DNA of 23,767 nt, from positions 1 through 23,767 of IMG/VR virus record IMGVR_UViG_3300005915_000115; one strand, written 5' to 3'. Numbering within the stretch: position 1 is the first letter of the stretch; every line of letters starts with the position of its first letter. A program made the translations under genes and the position numbers. The notes below the pieces were generated by a model that had not been told where the DNA came from, searched no databases, and saw only the letters and a list, made by a program, of their open reading frames with translations. This DNA is from a virus. Shown here piece by piece: positions 7,480 to 14,337 of the stretch.

Positions 7480-8431
7480 CATTCAGCCTTTCAAATACGC
7501 CCTGGAACACTTCATCGTATTTCCGGGCTATCACATTAATGTCATGATGCTTTTCGGCAAATTCTCTGCCGTTTTCGCTGATCGTCTGCCAAAGATATGG
7601 ATCATCTTTCAACATTTTGATCTTTTCCTTAATATCGGCTGAATTGCGACAAATGAACAAACAATCCTCCATGTGCCGTAATCGCTCGCCATGGAAACCA
7701 ACTGGCGTAGTGAGTACGGGAACCCCACAGGCAAGGGCCTCCATGGTCACATTCGAACATCCCTCACCCAGGGAAGGGAGAACAAGGCAATCAATTTTGT
7801 GGTAGAATCCCTCTACCATATCCTCGTGTTCAAGCTGATTATGCGCGTGCAACCGCTTGATATGGTTCACTTCTGAATACAGATCAATCACGGCCTGAGT
7901 GAAATACTTGTACCCCTTGTATTCCATCCCTGGCCCGTGGATATTCCCCGCGAATCCCACAGTGAACTTGCGATCCGGGCGTTCGGCTTGAGGCCTAAAT
8001 TTGTCAAGATCAACCCCATTGGGAATCAGAATAGTGTTTTCATTGGCAGCAATACCGATATTCATCAGGAAATCGTTCGTTGCAATTACGGCCGGGCATT
8101 GTTCAAGCCATTCGTCATACCGGTGGGTACTTTTTTCGTCCATAGCAAAGCCGCCTATTCTGCATATTGTGTTTTCAAAAGTATCCATCAGTGGGAGCGT
8201 GCATAGGTTCTGCAGTAGAACCAGGTCAAAATGCTCCAACAAAGACGGGTTGAGCCTGATCGGTGCCAGCGTGCGTTGGTTAAACTCACCACATGTGCCG
8301 CAAATCAGCCTCACGTCAATTTTAGGCTGTCTGATGATCCTGGTGATGTCGTAATCCCATTGGGCCATGTAACCGGGCATGCACAGGCCCCAGGACCATG
8401 TAAGAGCGTTTTCAATGGATAGTATATTCAT
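7469..8431 (-). CDS. Glycosyltransferase, GT4/GT-B fold
   Basis: This 320-residue protein (from ATG 8431) is a full-length retaining-type GT-B enzyme. The N-terminal Rossmann-like half starts MNILSIENALTW. The linker has IPNGVDLDKFRP at residues 136-147, the nucleotide-sugar half starts GFAGN near 159, and the signature GEGCSNVTMEALACGVP near 222-238 contains the EX7E pair (E223 and E231) typical of GT4 enzymes. It should transfer a sugar from a nucleotide-sugar donor; the acceptor is unknown. The ATG overlaps the TGA of the methyltransferase (ATGA). Lying inside the tail module, it may modify a virion protein or a host surface glycan. An upstream in-frame extension to 8533 would lie inside the methyltransferase gene and is unlikely. 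Confidence 0.88.
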   Translation of the reverse strand: MNILSIENALTWSWGLCMPGYMAQWDYDITRIIRQPKIDVRLICGTCGEFNQRTLAPIRLNPSLLEHFDLVLLQNLCTLPLMDTFENTICRIGGFAMDEKSTHRYDEWLEQCPAVIATNDFLMNIGIAANENTILIPNGVDLDKFRPQAERPDRKFTVGFAGNIHGPGMEYKGYKYFTQAVIDLYSEVNHIKRLHAHNQLEHEDMVEGFYHKIDCLVLPSLGEGCSNVTMEALACGVPVLTTPVGFHGERLRHMEDCLFICRNSADIKEKIKMLKDDPYLWQTISENGREFAEKHHDINVIARKYDEVFQGVFERLNDGR

Positions 8432-8949
8432 TTCACAAATCCGTCCGTCTTCATCCCTACGCAAAGTATAGTTGTCTCGGGCCTGGCCGGTTGCCGGTCG
8501 ATTACCAATCCGCGTATTACCCTGAATCCGCAAAACTCAAACAACATAGACAACGTTCTTAGGCTGAATGCGTGGAAGTGTTCCATCTCCCGCTCAGGCT
8601 TCACTAGACGCCCTGGCACGCCCCTATCACCGGTCATTGACCAGATACCGTATTCAGCATTCGGAACCACTACCGCCGCAGTACCGCCCACCTTTAGGCA
8701 CCTGGCCCACTCTCTCAGGGTGATCACGGGCGCCACCTGGACATGCTCAAATGAGTTGCAAGCCACGATATAATCCAGGGTGTCGTCGGCAAATGGTAGG
8801 CTCTGGGCCTCGGCCCGGATCACTGCCGCCGGCGTGTCGGCCATGTCCACGCCCAGGGAATTGCCAATCTGAACGGATCCGCACCCGATGTTTATGCCAA
8901 ATCCCTTGCAGTGTTCAGCCAATAGATGTGTCTCTTTTGGTATGCTCAT
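8428..8949 (-). CDS. Class I SAM-dependent methyltransferase
   Basis: This 173-residue protein (from ATG 8949, with a GGAG site 10 nt upstream) shows the class I methyltransferase pattern. Motif I is INIGCG at residues 19-24, an acidic residue follows in GVDM, and a motif typical of Methyltransf_11 enzymes reads AEAQSLPFADDTLDYIV near 47-62. CNSFEHV comes next. It is short for the family but looks complete, since the following strand pairs (LKVGGTAAVVVPN) are present. The substrate is not evident; next to a glycosyltransferase, sugar or glycan O-methylation is the simplest guess. Such small enzymes often sit beside glycan genes in phages and capsule loci. The frame can be extended upstream to 9009 but the ribosome binding site argues against it. 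Confidence 0.85.
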   Translation of the reverse strand: MSIPKETHLLAEHCKGFGINIGCGSVQIGNSLGVDMADTPAAVIRAEAQSLPFADDTLDYIVACNSFEHVQVAPVITLREWARCLKVGGTAAVVVPNAEYGIWSMTGDRGVPGRLVKPEREMEHFHAFSLRTLSMLFEFCGFRVIRGLVIDRQPARPETTILCVGMKTDGFVK

Positions 8950-8971
8950 TCTTTTTTCTCCTTTGGTAGGG

Positions 8972-9214
8972 TTATTCAAACGCTCTTTTGCTCTTGACGC
9001 ATGATACAACGTTGTGCAGTGATTTAAAGCACTTTAACCACGGCGGGTATGGGCAGACGAATACATCGGCCTCAATCTCAGCCAGTGCACCATGGTTGTC
9101 GTTCAGTTCCTTGGTGGTCAGGTATACGTGTTCGTTTTCAGACTTTGAGGCAATCCATTTCAGAGATACACAGAAAGCCCAACTTGGATCATCAATCAAC
9201 CAACATATTTTCAT
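8972..9214 (-). CDS. Orphan GT-B N-terminal-domain-like protein (short)
   Basis: This 80-residue protein starts MKICWLIDDPSWAFCVSLKWIA, the beta-strand, loop and helix start seen in GT-B glycosyltransferase N-terminal domains, and continues with a second alternating unit (EADVFVCPYPPWLKCFKS). No nucleotide-sugar-binding half follows, so it cannot be a complete enzyme. Its ATG overlaps the TGA of the preceding short gene (ATGA), and the methyltransferase starts 22 nt after its end. It may be a decayed glycosyltransferase, a separately encoded half, or an acceptor-binding or partner subunit. I do not recognise a specific family. Confidence 0.5.
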   Translation of the reverse strand: MKICWLIDDPSWAFCVSLKWIASKSENEHVYLTTKELNDNHGALAEIEADVFVCPYPPWLKCFKSLHNVVSCVKSKRAFE

Positions 9215-9513
9215 GTAAGTATCTCCATCTCCACTCCGTTTGATTTCATCCCAAGCCTACCCACCGCATTTAACATCATCCCAGGTTCCAGTGCCGCTAT
9301 ATGCATGGCCATGATTATATCGCAATCTATTTTACTCACTCTCTCCAAAAATACATCCATACGTTCCATCAGGTATCCACTCCTGGCAGCAGGAAAGGGG
9401 TGTCTTTTGCGGGATATGAAGTGATGATCGTAATTCGGTAATCGTTCGGCTATCTGCTCAGACTGGATATCATGACCCCATCCGTGGCCGTCAACTATCC
9501 ATAAAATTCTCAT
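9211..9513 (-). CDS. Orphan GT-B N-terminal-domain-like protein (short)
   Basis: This 100-residue protein begins MRILWIVDGHGWGHDIQSEQIAERL, closely matching in style the starts of the next short gene and of the full GT4 enzyme in this cluster (strand, WxxD or DGxxW loop, helix). It continues with helices and a strand ending CDIIMAMHIAALEPGMM. The C-terminal donor-binding domain is absent, so sugar transfer by this protein alone is unlikely. It overlaps the previous ORF by 23 nt and the following gene by 4 nt (ATGA). The conserved order and coupled starts argue against random decay. The likely role is in the same glycan pathway as the GT4 enzyme, but this is inference. Confidence 0.5.
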   Translation of the reverse strand: MRILWIVDGHGWGHDIQSEQIAERLPNYDHHFISRKRHPFPAARSGYLMERMDVFLERVSKIDCDIIMAMHIAALEPGMMLNAVGRLGMKSNGVEMEILT

Positions 9514-9835
9514 ACCATATCCTTTGGTATTTCAACCCGTCTACTAATTTCCTGCGTTCATCTCTAAGGTCTTTTCGTTCTTTCCAATCCACCGTTGAAT
9601 CAGGGTACAAATCGTCTATTGCCTCAATCCTGCGCTCGGTTAATCGGATATGCATTTTGATACCCATCATAAACGCGGTCTCAAGGTCTTTAACAATTGG
9701 CTTTAGTTTATCAGGTTGATCATGCAGTGCAATGATAATTTGGTCGTAAATCTGGCGGTGAATTTCACAGATTGTTTTTCGTAGGCATGTTTGCTGGCCC
9801 TTGGTAGATTCGAATATCTTGCTTAGGTTTTCCAG
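9491..9835 (-). CDS. Hypothetical helical protein without a canonical start
   Basis: Between the tail-completion gene and the glycan genes the minus strand holds an open frame ending with TGA at 9493-9491. From CTG 9835 it encodes 114 residues (LENLSKIFESTKGQQTCLR and onward), charged and helical, with TERRIEAIDDLYPDS and KERKDLRDERRKL near the end. There is no ATG, GTG or TTG in frame until ATG 9670, which would leave 59 residues (MMGIKMHIRLTERRIEAID). Overlap with the tail-completion stop suggests translational coupling from a rare start such as CTG. I recognise no family. It may be a real coupled gene, or only the 59-residue form is made. Confidence 0.4.
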   Translation of the reverse strand: MENLSKIFESTKGQQTCLRKTICEIHRQIYDQIIIALHDQPDKLKPIVKDLETAFMMGIKMHIRLTERRIEAIDDLYPDSTVDWKERKDLRDERRKLVDGLKYQRIWYENFMDS

Positions 9836-10233
9836 GATTTCACCAGGAACCGGTCAACGCGTGCGTATGACTCAATATCTTCGTCCCATATTTCCTCTGA
9901 ATGCCAATCCCATATCAACTGTAGGAACCGGTAATCTGTCAACCCTCCCAACTGTTGACGGTCGAGTAAAACGTGTATGCGGTTGGCAATCGTCGCCAGG
10001 TCATCGGCCCATGTGGTGAACTTGACCTCAGTCTGTCTGGGCTGTTCTCCGGTGGCAAATCCAATGTGGTATGTGATGAACGGCGCCACAGGCTTGGCAG
10101 GGGGATGGTGATAATAGATTCCATATGGGGATGTTGCGTACTTGCTTCCCAGCATGCCTCCCAGATTCGCCGCGTTGTTGATCTGGGCGTCAGTGTTCAG
10201 GATTGTCATTAAGGCCGCTTTGATCGATGCCAT
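9823..10233 (-). CDS. Tail completion protein, DUF3168/gpU-like
   Basis: This 136-residue protein has the DUF3168-type pattern: a short N-terminal helix with an ILNTDAQI segment, YGIYYHHPPAKPVAPFITYHI, then EVKFTTWADDLATIANRIHVLLD and a final alpha/beta part. Proteins of this family close the head-proximal end of the siphovirus tail. It follows an HK97-gp10-like gene, as in many siphoviruses, and shares a TAATG start-stop junction with it. Tryptophans near the end (WDWHSEEIWDED) are consistent with a packed beta-sandwich. The call is by pattern and order; a similar minor tail protein is possible. Confidence 0.68.
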   Translation of the reverse strand: MASIKAALMTILNTDAQINNAANLGGMLGSKYATSPYGIYYHHPPAKPVAPFITYHIGFATGEQPRQTEVKFTTWADDLATIANRIHVLLDRQQLGGLTDYRFLQLIWDWHSEEIWDEDIESYARVDRFLVKSWKT

Positions 10234-10670
10234 TATTTACCCCCGGGCGTCAACGCCTCTTTCACGCGCTGTTTGAATCTAACCGCCACAGACATTGCTG
10301 CTGGCCACATATAAGGATAGGCCGCCGTACCAGGATGAAAGTACGATTTACCACCTCGGCCTTTTCGCATCCCTGGTTTTGTTCCTTTTTCAACGAATAT
10401 ACCATATTCCATATTGGCGGTATACGATCCCTCAACCAATACGCCCGGAATAACAACTGTTTTGTTTGGTAATATCGATGGAACCAGATGAGTAAATCGT
10501 GACTGAAATCTCTGCATAGCATGTGCCCCTGGGGCGTGATTTGACCTTGCGTGTATGATTGCATCATTGACCGTAAGATCAACGGCCAGCACTACCTTGG
10601 CAAGCATCTCCTGAGTTGCACGCTCAAGGTTCTTGTTGACTACGTCTATTCCTGTTACGCTTTTAGGCAT
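10233..10670 (-). CDS. HK97 gp10-like head-tail connection protein
   Basis: This 145-residue basic protein has an N-terminal helix (NLERATQEMLAKVVLAVDLTVNDAI) and a central GSYTANMEYGIFVEKGTKPG motif, followed by YPYMWPA and a C-terminal helix (VRFKQRVKEAL). The YAxxVExGT-like motif and PxMxPA ending are typical of HK97 gp10-family proteins, which take part in joining head and tail or in tail completion. It overlaps the upstream stop by 8 nt and is coupled to the DUF3168-like gene downstream. Length fits the family. Confidence is good because motif, length and order agree. Confidence 0.75.
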   Translation of the reverse strand: MPKSVTGIDVVNKNLERATQEMLAKVVLAVDLTVNDAIIHARSNHAPGAHAMQRFQSRFTHLVPSILPNKTVVIPGVLVEGSYTANMEYGIFVEKGTKPGMRKGRGGKSYFHPGTAAYPYMWPAAMSVAVRFKQRVKEALTPGGK

Positions 10671-11160
10671 TGCGTAATTTCCTCACAAATGCGATCCGGT
10701 GTTCTTCGTGGTCTTTGATGTAGTTGACATGCCAGTATGTAATGACGCTTGAAACTTCACCCGTGCTCGGCCAATACAATCCTGCTATCATAGCCAAGTC
10801 AAACAAACTGAAAGATGCATCTGCAACCGGAAACCAAAAACCTTGTGCGGCCCTTCGTTTGTTTTCCGTGTTAATGAGCAACCCGGATCCACGAACGATC
10901 CTATCCCCAGACAGAATATCCTCATCAAACACAGTGTATACCTTTGCATCTGATTTATCAGTTCTGCCCTCTTCGGCCCTGATATCGCTTCCGGTCATCG
11001 GCTGATAGTCGCCGGTCAACTCAATAGATTGCGTTGTCCAGTCTTCAACGGCTTTTTTCTCAGAGTCGTAGGTAACCGTTAGACGACTTCTGACGAGTGT
11101 CTCACCCCACCCAACCAAGAAGGTGTCCATATCAGTTTTCATCTGAGCTAAAAGAGTCAT
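10663..11160 (-). CDS. Head-tail adaptor-like protein
   Basis: This 165-residue protein lies just before the HK97-gp10-like gene, where a head-tail stopper or joining protein is expected. Residues about 47-90 read ELTGDYQPMTGSDIRAEEG and VYTVFDEDILSGDRI, a beta pattern with the Gly-Asp turn seen in head-closure proteins. The N-terminus is a helix (MTLLAQMKTDMDTFL). An AAGGG ribosome binding site precedes the ATG. The C-terminus has SSVITYWHVNYIKDHEEHR. Function is inferred from context and the closure-protein pattern; no diagnostic motif was found. Confidence 0.5.
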   Translation of the reverse strand: MTLLAQMKTDMDTFLVGWGETLVRSRLTVTYDSEKKAVEDWTTQSIELTGDYQPMTGSDIRAEEGRTDKSDAKVYTVFDEDILSGDRIVRGSGLLINTENKRRAAQGFWFPVADASFSLFDLAMIAGLYWPSTGEVSSVITYWHVNYIKDHEEHRIAFVRKLRNA

Positions 11161-11173
11161 TCGCTATCCCTTA

Positions 11174-12067
11174 TCAGTCAGCCGCCCCTGCAGCACTTCG
11201 TGTGAAAAGTGTTCCGTCATCATTTATTGGTTGTTCCATCAGTTTCGTCGTACCGTTGGCTTTGTAGACTTCAACCTCACCGTTCGTGGTGTTCGTTATT
11301 ACCTTGTGAAAGTTGTATTCCCACAGCCGGGCAATTCCGTCTAATACCGATTCCGTGGTCACGTCTGGTGCGCCTGCTGCCAGGTCTGACAATGTCTGTG
11401 CCCATATCTCTGTAACGGTGGGGATGGTTTCATCAGTTATTGCGTGTGCAACAGTCACGTCCGTGGGTGTTGCAAACCCAGTCGCCTTTGAGGCCGTTCT
11501 GGAAGACGCATCCGTCACAACAGCATTAGTAACTTTCGTAGTTGTAGTCGCCAGTGTCACACCGGCAATCGTGTCGCCTACCACAACATAGTCAGCCGAT
11601 GGTAAGGATCTGGATTCAAACTGTGTATTAGTCGGAACAATGGTGGCAGCACCTACAGACGGATTGATCGTTACTCCTGCGGCAGCAGTAACAGCCTGCG
11701 TTTTTATCGTTTCAACATCAACTTTTTGTGTGGCGGTATCCAAATCGAACGCATGTTGTGCCGACGCATTGCCGTAAGTCTCTACAATTATGACTTTGTC
11801 AAGGAATACTTTTGTCGCTGCATCCACTACTTTAATAACAAGCCGAGCCGCTTCAGCCTCAGTAGCTGTGATGACAATAGAATAGGTTGACCCCTCATCA
11901 GTGGCCGTGTTCGTACACTGTGTGCTTGCTCCGCCATCTTTCATAACTTCGCAGTCAGCGGCAGCAGGAACCCAATCAGTACGAAGGTCAACTCCGTCAA
12001 CTTCGTAAAGATCAAAGTCAACTATAAACTCTACGCCATATTTCCGTAAACATATTCCTTGGCTCAT
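11174..12067 (-). CDS. Virion-associated protein with MSQGI N-terminus (fibre or neck-like)
   Basis: This 297-residue protein starts MSQGICLRKYGVEF at ATG 12067. The first 110 residues look like a beta-sandwich (VDFDLYEVDGVDL, then STYSIVITATEAEAARLVIKV), followed by a low-complexity Thr/Ala/Val section and a C-terminal strand-rich part (NGEVEVYKANGTTKL, then DDGTLFTRSAAGAAD). This layout resembles phage adaptor or fibre proteins in structural operons, but I cannot name a family. A second, diverged copy of its first eight codons lies at 12639, on the far side of the HNH gene, so its 5' end was apparently duplicated or rebuilt by that insertion. The start overlaps the TGA of the chimeric frame that crosses the insert (ATGA). 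Confidence 0.6.
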   Translation of the reverse strand: MSQGICLRKYGVEFIVDFDLYEVDGVDLRTDWVPAAADCEVMKDGGASTQCTNTATDEGSTYSIVITATEAEAARLVIKVVDAATKVFLDKVIIVETYGNASAQHAFDLDTATQKVDVETIKTQAVTAAAGVTINPSVGAATIVPTNTQFESRSLPSADYVVVGDTIAGVTLATTTTKVTNAVVTDASSRTASKATGFATPTDVTVAHAITDETIPTVTEIWAQTLSDLAAGAPDVTTESVLDGIARLWEYNFHKVITNTTNGEVEVYKANGTTKLMEQPINDDGTLFTRSAAGAAD

Positions 12068-12078
12068 ATTTTTAACCC

Positions 12079-12107
12079 TTGACAATCAACCGAATACTTA
12101 GTACAAT
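12079..12107 (+). promoter_or_regulatory. Sigma70-like promoter of the HNH gene, leaderless layout
   Basis: TTGACA at 12079-12084 and TACAAT at 12102-12107 are separated by 17 nt. The expected transcription start, about 7 nt past the -10 box, is at 12114-12115, which is at or next to the ATG at 12115. No ribosome binding site lies upstream of that ATG. The promoter points against the surrounding operon. Confidence 0.7.
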
Positions 12108-12114
12108 ACCCTGT

Positions 12115-12621
12115 ATGAAATATACTAATAGAACAGGGCAAAGATTTGGATCTCTTATAGTGTTGGACCGTACCGCTGATATTATACGATCCAGAAATTG
12201 GGTAGCTTTTAATTGTGTGTGTGATTGTGGATCCGCTAAGGTCGTCAAAAGCAACGATTTGCAAAGCGGTAATGTTACTTCTTGCGGGTGTAAGTCCAAC
12301 AGAAGCAAACTTACTATTGATTTTAAGTCTGAGTTTCACACATGGGCCGATTTTCGGGCTAGATGTGGCAATCCTAAACATAGGGCTTATAAATGGTATG
12401 GTGCTAGAGGAATAAGTGTTTGTAGTAGATGGGAGAATTCGTTCGCTAGCTTCCTTCACGACATGGGCGCTCGTCCCAATGGATTGACTCTTGACCGTAT
12501 CGACAATAACGCTGGATACTGTCCTGATAATTGTAGGTGGGCTACCCGAAAGGAGCAGGCCAACAATAGACGCAAAAGAAATAGCTATAATCGCGGCCTT
12601 GATGGTCAATTTTGCTCGTAA
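12115..12621 (+). CDS. HNH-family homing endonuclease
   Basis: This 168-residue protein is on the strand opposite to its neighbours. The N-terminal part has the phage HNH zinc-binding pattern: [10 protein letters not shown], then NCVCDCG (C34, C36, C38) and TSCGC (C57, C59). The C-terminal part has [20 protein letters not shown] near 94-113, [19 protein letters not shown] near 126-144 and EQANNRR, the HNH nuclease core of this family. Such genes spread by cutting alleles that lack them. It lies between two copies of an MSQGI gene start, and its TAA stop is formed by the antisense of the Leu-Arg codons of the displaced copy. I chose ATG 12115 because the upstream part of the frame overlaps the promoter. 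Confidence 0.9.
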   Translation: MKYTNRTGQRFGSLIVLDRTADIIRSRNWVAFNCVCDCGSAKVVKSNDLQSGNVTSCGCKSNRSKLTIDFKSEFHTWADFRARCGNPKHRAYKWYGARGISVCSRWENSFASFLHDMGARPNGLTLDRIDNNAGYCPDNCRWATRKEQANNRRKRNSYNRGLDGQFCS

Positions 12622-12638
12622 TTGAATGCCCTGGCTCA

Positions 12639-13634
12639 TTATGCATTCTCCATTCGTCGTCTTAAAATTACTATTCCACTTGCTGCTACAAACTCAAACG
12701 CCCCAATGTCAGTAGTTGTGTCTTGAGGCCGTGATGTCCCTATGATGTCATCCGAGGGTGCCCCTGAGTTCGTTCCGTTATCTATACAATTACCACCAGC
12801 TTTAAGTGAGAAATCACCATTAGCTGGATCGTTAAACTCATTAGTCCAATCACCTCCCAAAGGACCCACCGCATTAGTCCCATCCCCATCATCCGAAGCA
12901 TTATAGTCTGCTGTTATAGTTCCGTTGAAATCGTTTGAAGTATTTCCAATCGCACAGTTAGTTGCTGTAACAGTTCCACTAGACCGATTAATGCCATAAA
13001 AGCCTCCATATATAGTGGAATTATATAAATTCATTGTTCCTGTTGTCCATAATATGGATCTTTGACCAGATGTTTCAGTAGCAGGTAGACCAAAGAATAT
13101 AGAATTATATATATCAACAGTACTGACCCAGCCAGAATCACTAATTAACAGATAAGTATTAGCCGTTCCTGAAGCCGATCCCTTAATTATTACATCTGAG
13201 AATATTAATTCACCACCACTAGTTCCTGTAGCTAACCAAAATCCTCTCCTTTCTACTGTAGAAGATTGTACTAACCCTTGTAATCCATCGACATGTATGA
13301 AATCTTCATGGAATTTTATGAGATACGAGTTAGAATCATTATTATTTAATAGGTACTTTGTCTCATCAAATATTCCATCCGCAGGAAAGTCATCCTGAAT
13401 AATGGTAATCAAATGAGTGGTGTCTGTAGTCCATCCAAGTATATCAACTAAAGTAGTATCATCGGTGCCAGCCGAAGCCCTTAAATGAACAGTATGAGTA
13501 TTTCCATCACTAACCAAGTTTGTCTGCTCACCAGCTTCCCAAGCATTTAAAGAGGCATAGGCATTAACCCACGAATCACCCGAGCCATCTCCAGCCACTA
13601 CATCAGGATCTACATATCTTGTGACTTCAGCCAT
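12639..13634 (-). CDS. Right-handed beta-helix protein (accessory fibre or spike)
   Basis: This 331-residue protein starts MAEVTRYVDPDVVAGDGSGDSW, the opening of many secreted parallel beta-helix proteins, continues with short strand repeats (VDIYNSIFFGLP, MNLYNSTIYGGFYG, VTATNCAIGN) and ends with DIIGTSRPQDTTTDIGAFEF, a typical closing motif. This fold is common in surface-binding or polysaccharide-active phage spikes. I chose ATG 13634, which lies 2 nt after the upstream stop; a frame start at 13649 is inside that gene. The gene is visibly more AT-rich than its neighbours, which suggests recent arrival. No catalytic residues are assignable. Its position between capsid and connector genes, not with the tail tip, is unusual. 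Confidence 0.65.
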   Translation of the reverse strand: MAEVTRYVDPDVVAGDGSGDSWVNAYASLNAWEAGEQTNLVSDGNTHTVHLRASAGTDDTTLVDILGWTTDTTHLITIIQDDFPADGIFDETKYLLNNNDSNSYLIKFHEDFIHVDGLQGLVQSSTVERRGFWLATGTSGGELIFSDVIIKGSASGTANTYLLISDSGWVSTVDIYNSIFFGLPATETSGQRSILWTTGTMNLYNSTIYGGFYGINRSSGTVTATNCAIGNTSNDFNGTITADYNASDDGDGTNAVGPLGGDWTNEFNDPANGDFSLKAGGNCIDNGTNSGAPSDDIIGTSRPQDTTTDIGAFEFVAASGIVILRRRMENA

Positions 13635-13636
13635 TG

Positions 13637-14050
13637 TTAAGCACTCCACGCAACAGGTTTAATCTTAGCCGTGATGACCAAGTCTTTCAACAGGACTGAT
13701 TTTATTTGATCCGTTTCAAACACAGTAATTTTGTGTTCTCGACGCTTGATGATCTTTTCCGTCTGCAACTCACCAGTACCCTCAGTCTCAGTCAGTGGTT
13801 TGGCTTTTTCCAAAGCATCCTCGTACTTCATTTCAGGACAAGCCACAACACGGAATGCTTTAGTGTTATGACCTTTTGCTTTGGCACCAGTCCAAAATCC
13901 ATCTGGGCGCACTTCAACAATGTCGCCCTTTTGGTAGCGAGAATCATACTTGTCTTGAAAGTGCTTATTTGTTACTGTACGGGCGGCTAGCTCTTCGGGT
14001 GTGAGTGAATCCATCCAATGGGCCTTGTTGTATATTAGAAATTCAGCCAT
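13637..14050 (-). CDS. Hypothetical protein of the structural operon
   Basis: This 137-residue protein starts MAEFLIYNKAHWMDSLTPEEL with an AGAGG site upstream. A beta-rich middle reads YQKGDIVEVRPDGFWTG and FRVVACP, which resembles a small OB- or SH3-like barrel, followed by a charged linker and a C-terminal strand pair (HKITVFETDQIKS). I do not recognise a family. It is tightly packed between the 80-residue gene and the beta-helix gene and shares their orientation, so a virion or assembly role is likely. There is no signal peptide or membrane span. Confidence 0.6.
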   Translation of the reverse strand: MAEFLIYNKAHWMDSLTPEELAARTVTNKHFQDKYDSRYQKGDIVEVRPDGFWTGAKAKGHNTKAFRVVACPEMKYEDALEKAKPLTETEGTGELQTEKIIKRREHKITVFETDQIKSVLLKDLVITAKIKPVAWSA

Positions 14051-14066
14051 TTATTACCTCTTATTT

Positions 14067-14309
14067 CTACTGTGGTACGCTTCTTTGTGTGAAGTCTTGC
14101 CCGAATTCATTGACGTCGGATATGTCAATGCTTACCGTTTCAAAATCACCTAATGGATACTGTGCCAGGAACTTTGCCTGGTCAAGTAACAACTTTGATT
14201 TCTGGGAGTTTCTGACTTCCTTATCTCCGACCTTGTAATCAACAGCCGTTTCAGGAGCTGCCACAAAACCAGATAAAGCTGTGCAAACCTCGTCATAGGT
14301 AAAAGACAT
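14067..14309 (-). CDS. Hypothetical small acidic protein
   Basis: This 80-residue protein begins MSFTYDEVCTALSGFV with a GAGG site 8 nt upstream. It contains a helical middle (NSQKSKLLLDQAKFLAQYPLGDFE) and an acidic strand (TVSIDISDVNEFGQD). I recognise no family; the size and neighbours would allow a connector or accessory structural role, but nothing in the sequence proves it. A 28-nt gap separates it from the secreted protein gene upstream. Confidence 0.5.
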   Translation of the reverse strand: MSFTYDEVCTALSGFVAAPETAVDYKVGDKEVRNSQKSKLLLDQAKFLAQYPLGDFETVSIDISDVNEFGQDFTQRSVPQ

Positions 14310-14337
14310 ATTATGCCTCGTGATTAAATTATCGTGT

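Larger units (their letters stand above)
12064..12639 (-). pseudogene. Displaced gene start continuing antisense through the HNH gene
   Basis: The minus strand at 12639 begins [10 protein letters not shown], matching the first eight residues of the next gene (MSQGICLR), then continues open for 191 codons through the antisense of the HNH gene and stops at TGA 12066-12064, overlapping the restored start at 12067. After residue 10 the sequence is non-natural looking, with long Ile/Ser/Thr runs. Its start overlaps the TAA of the beta-helix gene (TAATG). It is best read as the displaced 5' fragment of the invaded gene. The product may be junk, but translating it would carry ribosomes to the restored start codon. 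Confidence 0.5.

Noticed and set aside
9823-9845. Programmed frameshift from the tail-completion gene into the 114-codon frame
   Set aside because: The overlap has TGGAAAACC but no X XXY YYZ heptamer in the right phase, so reinitiation is more likely.
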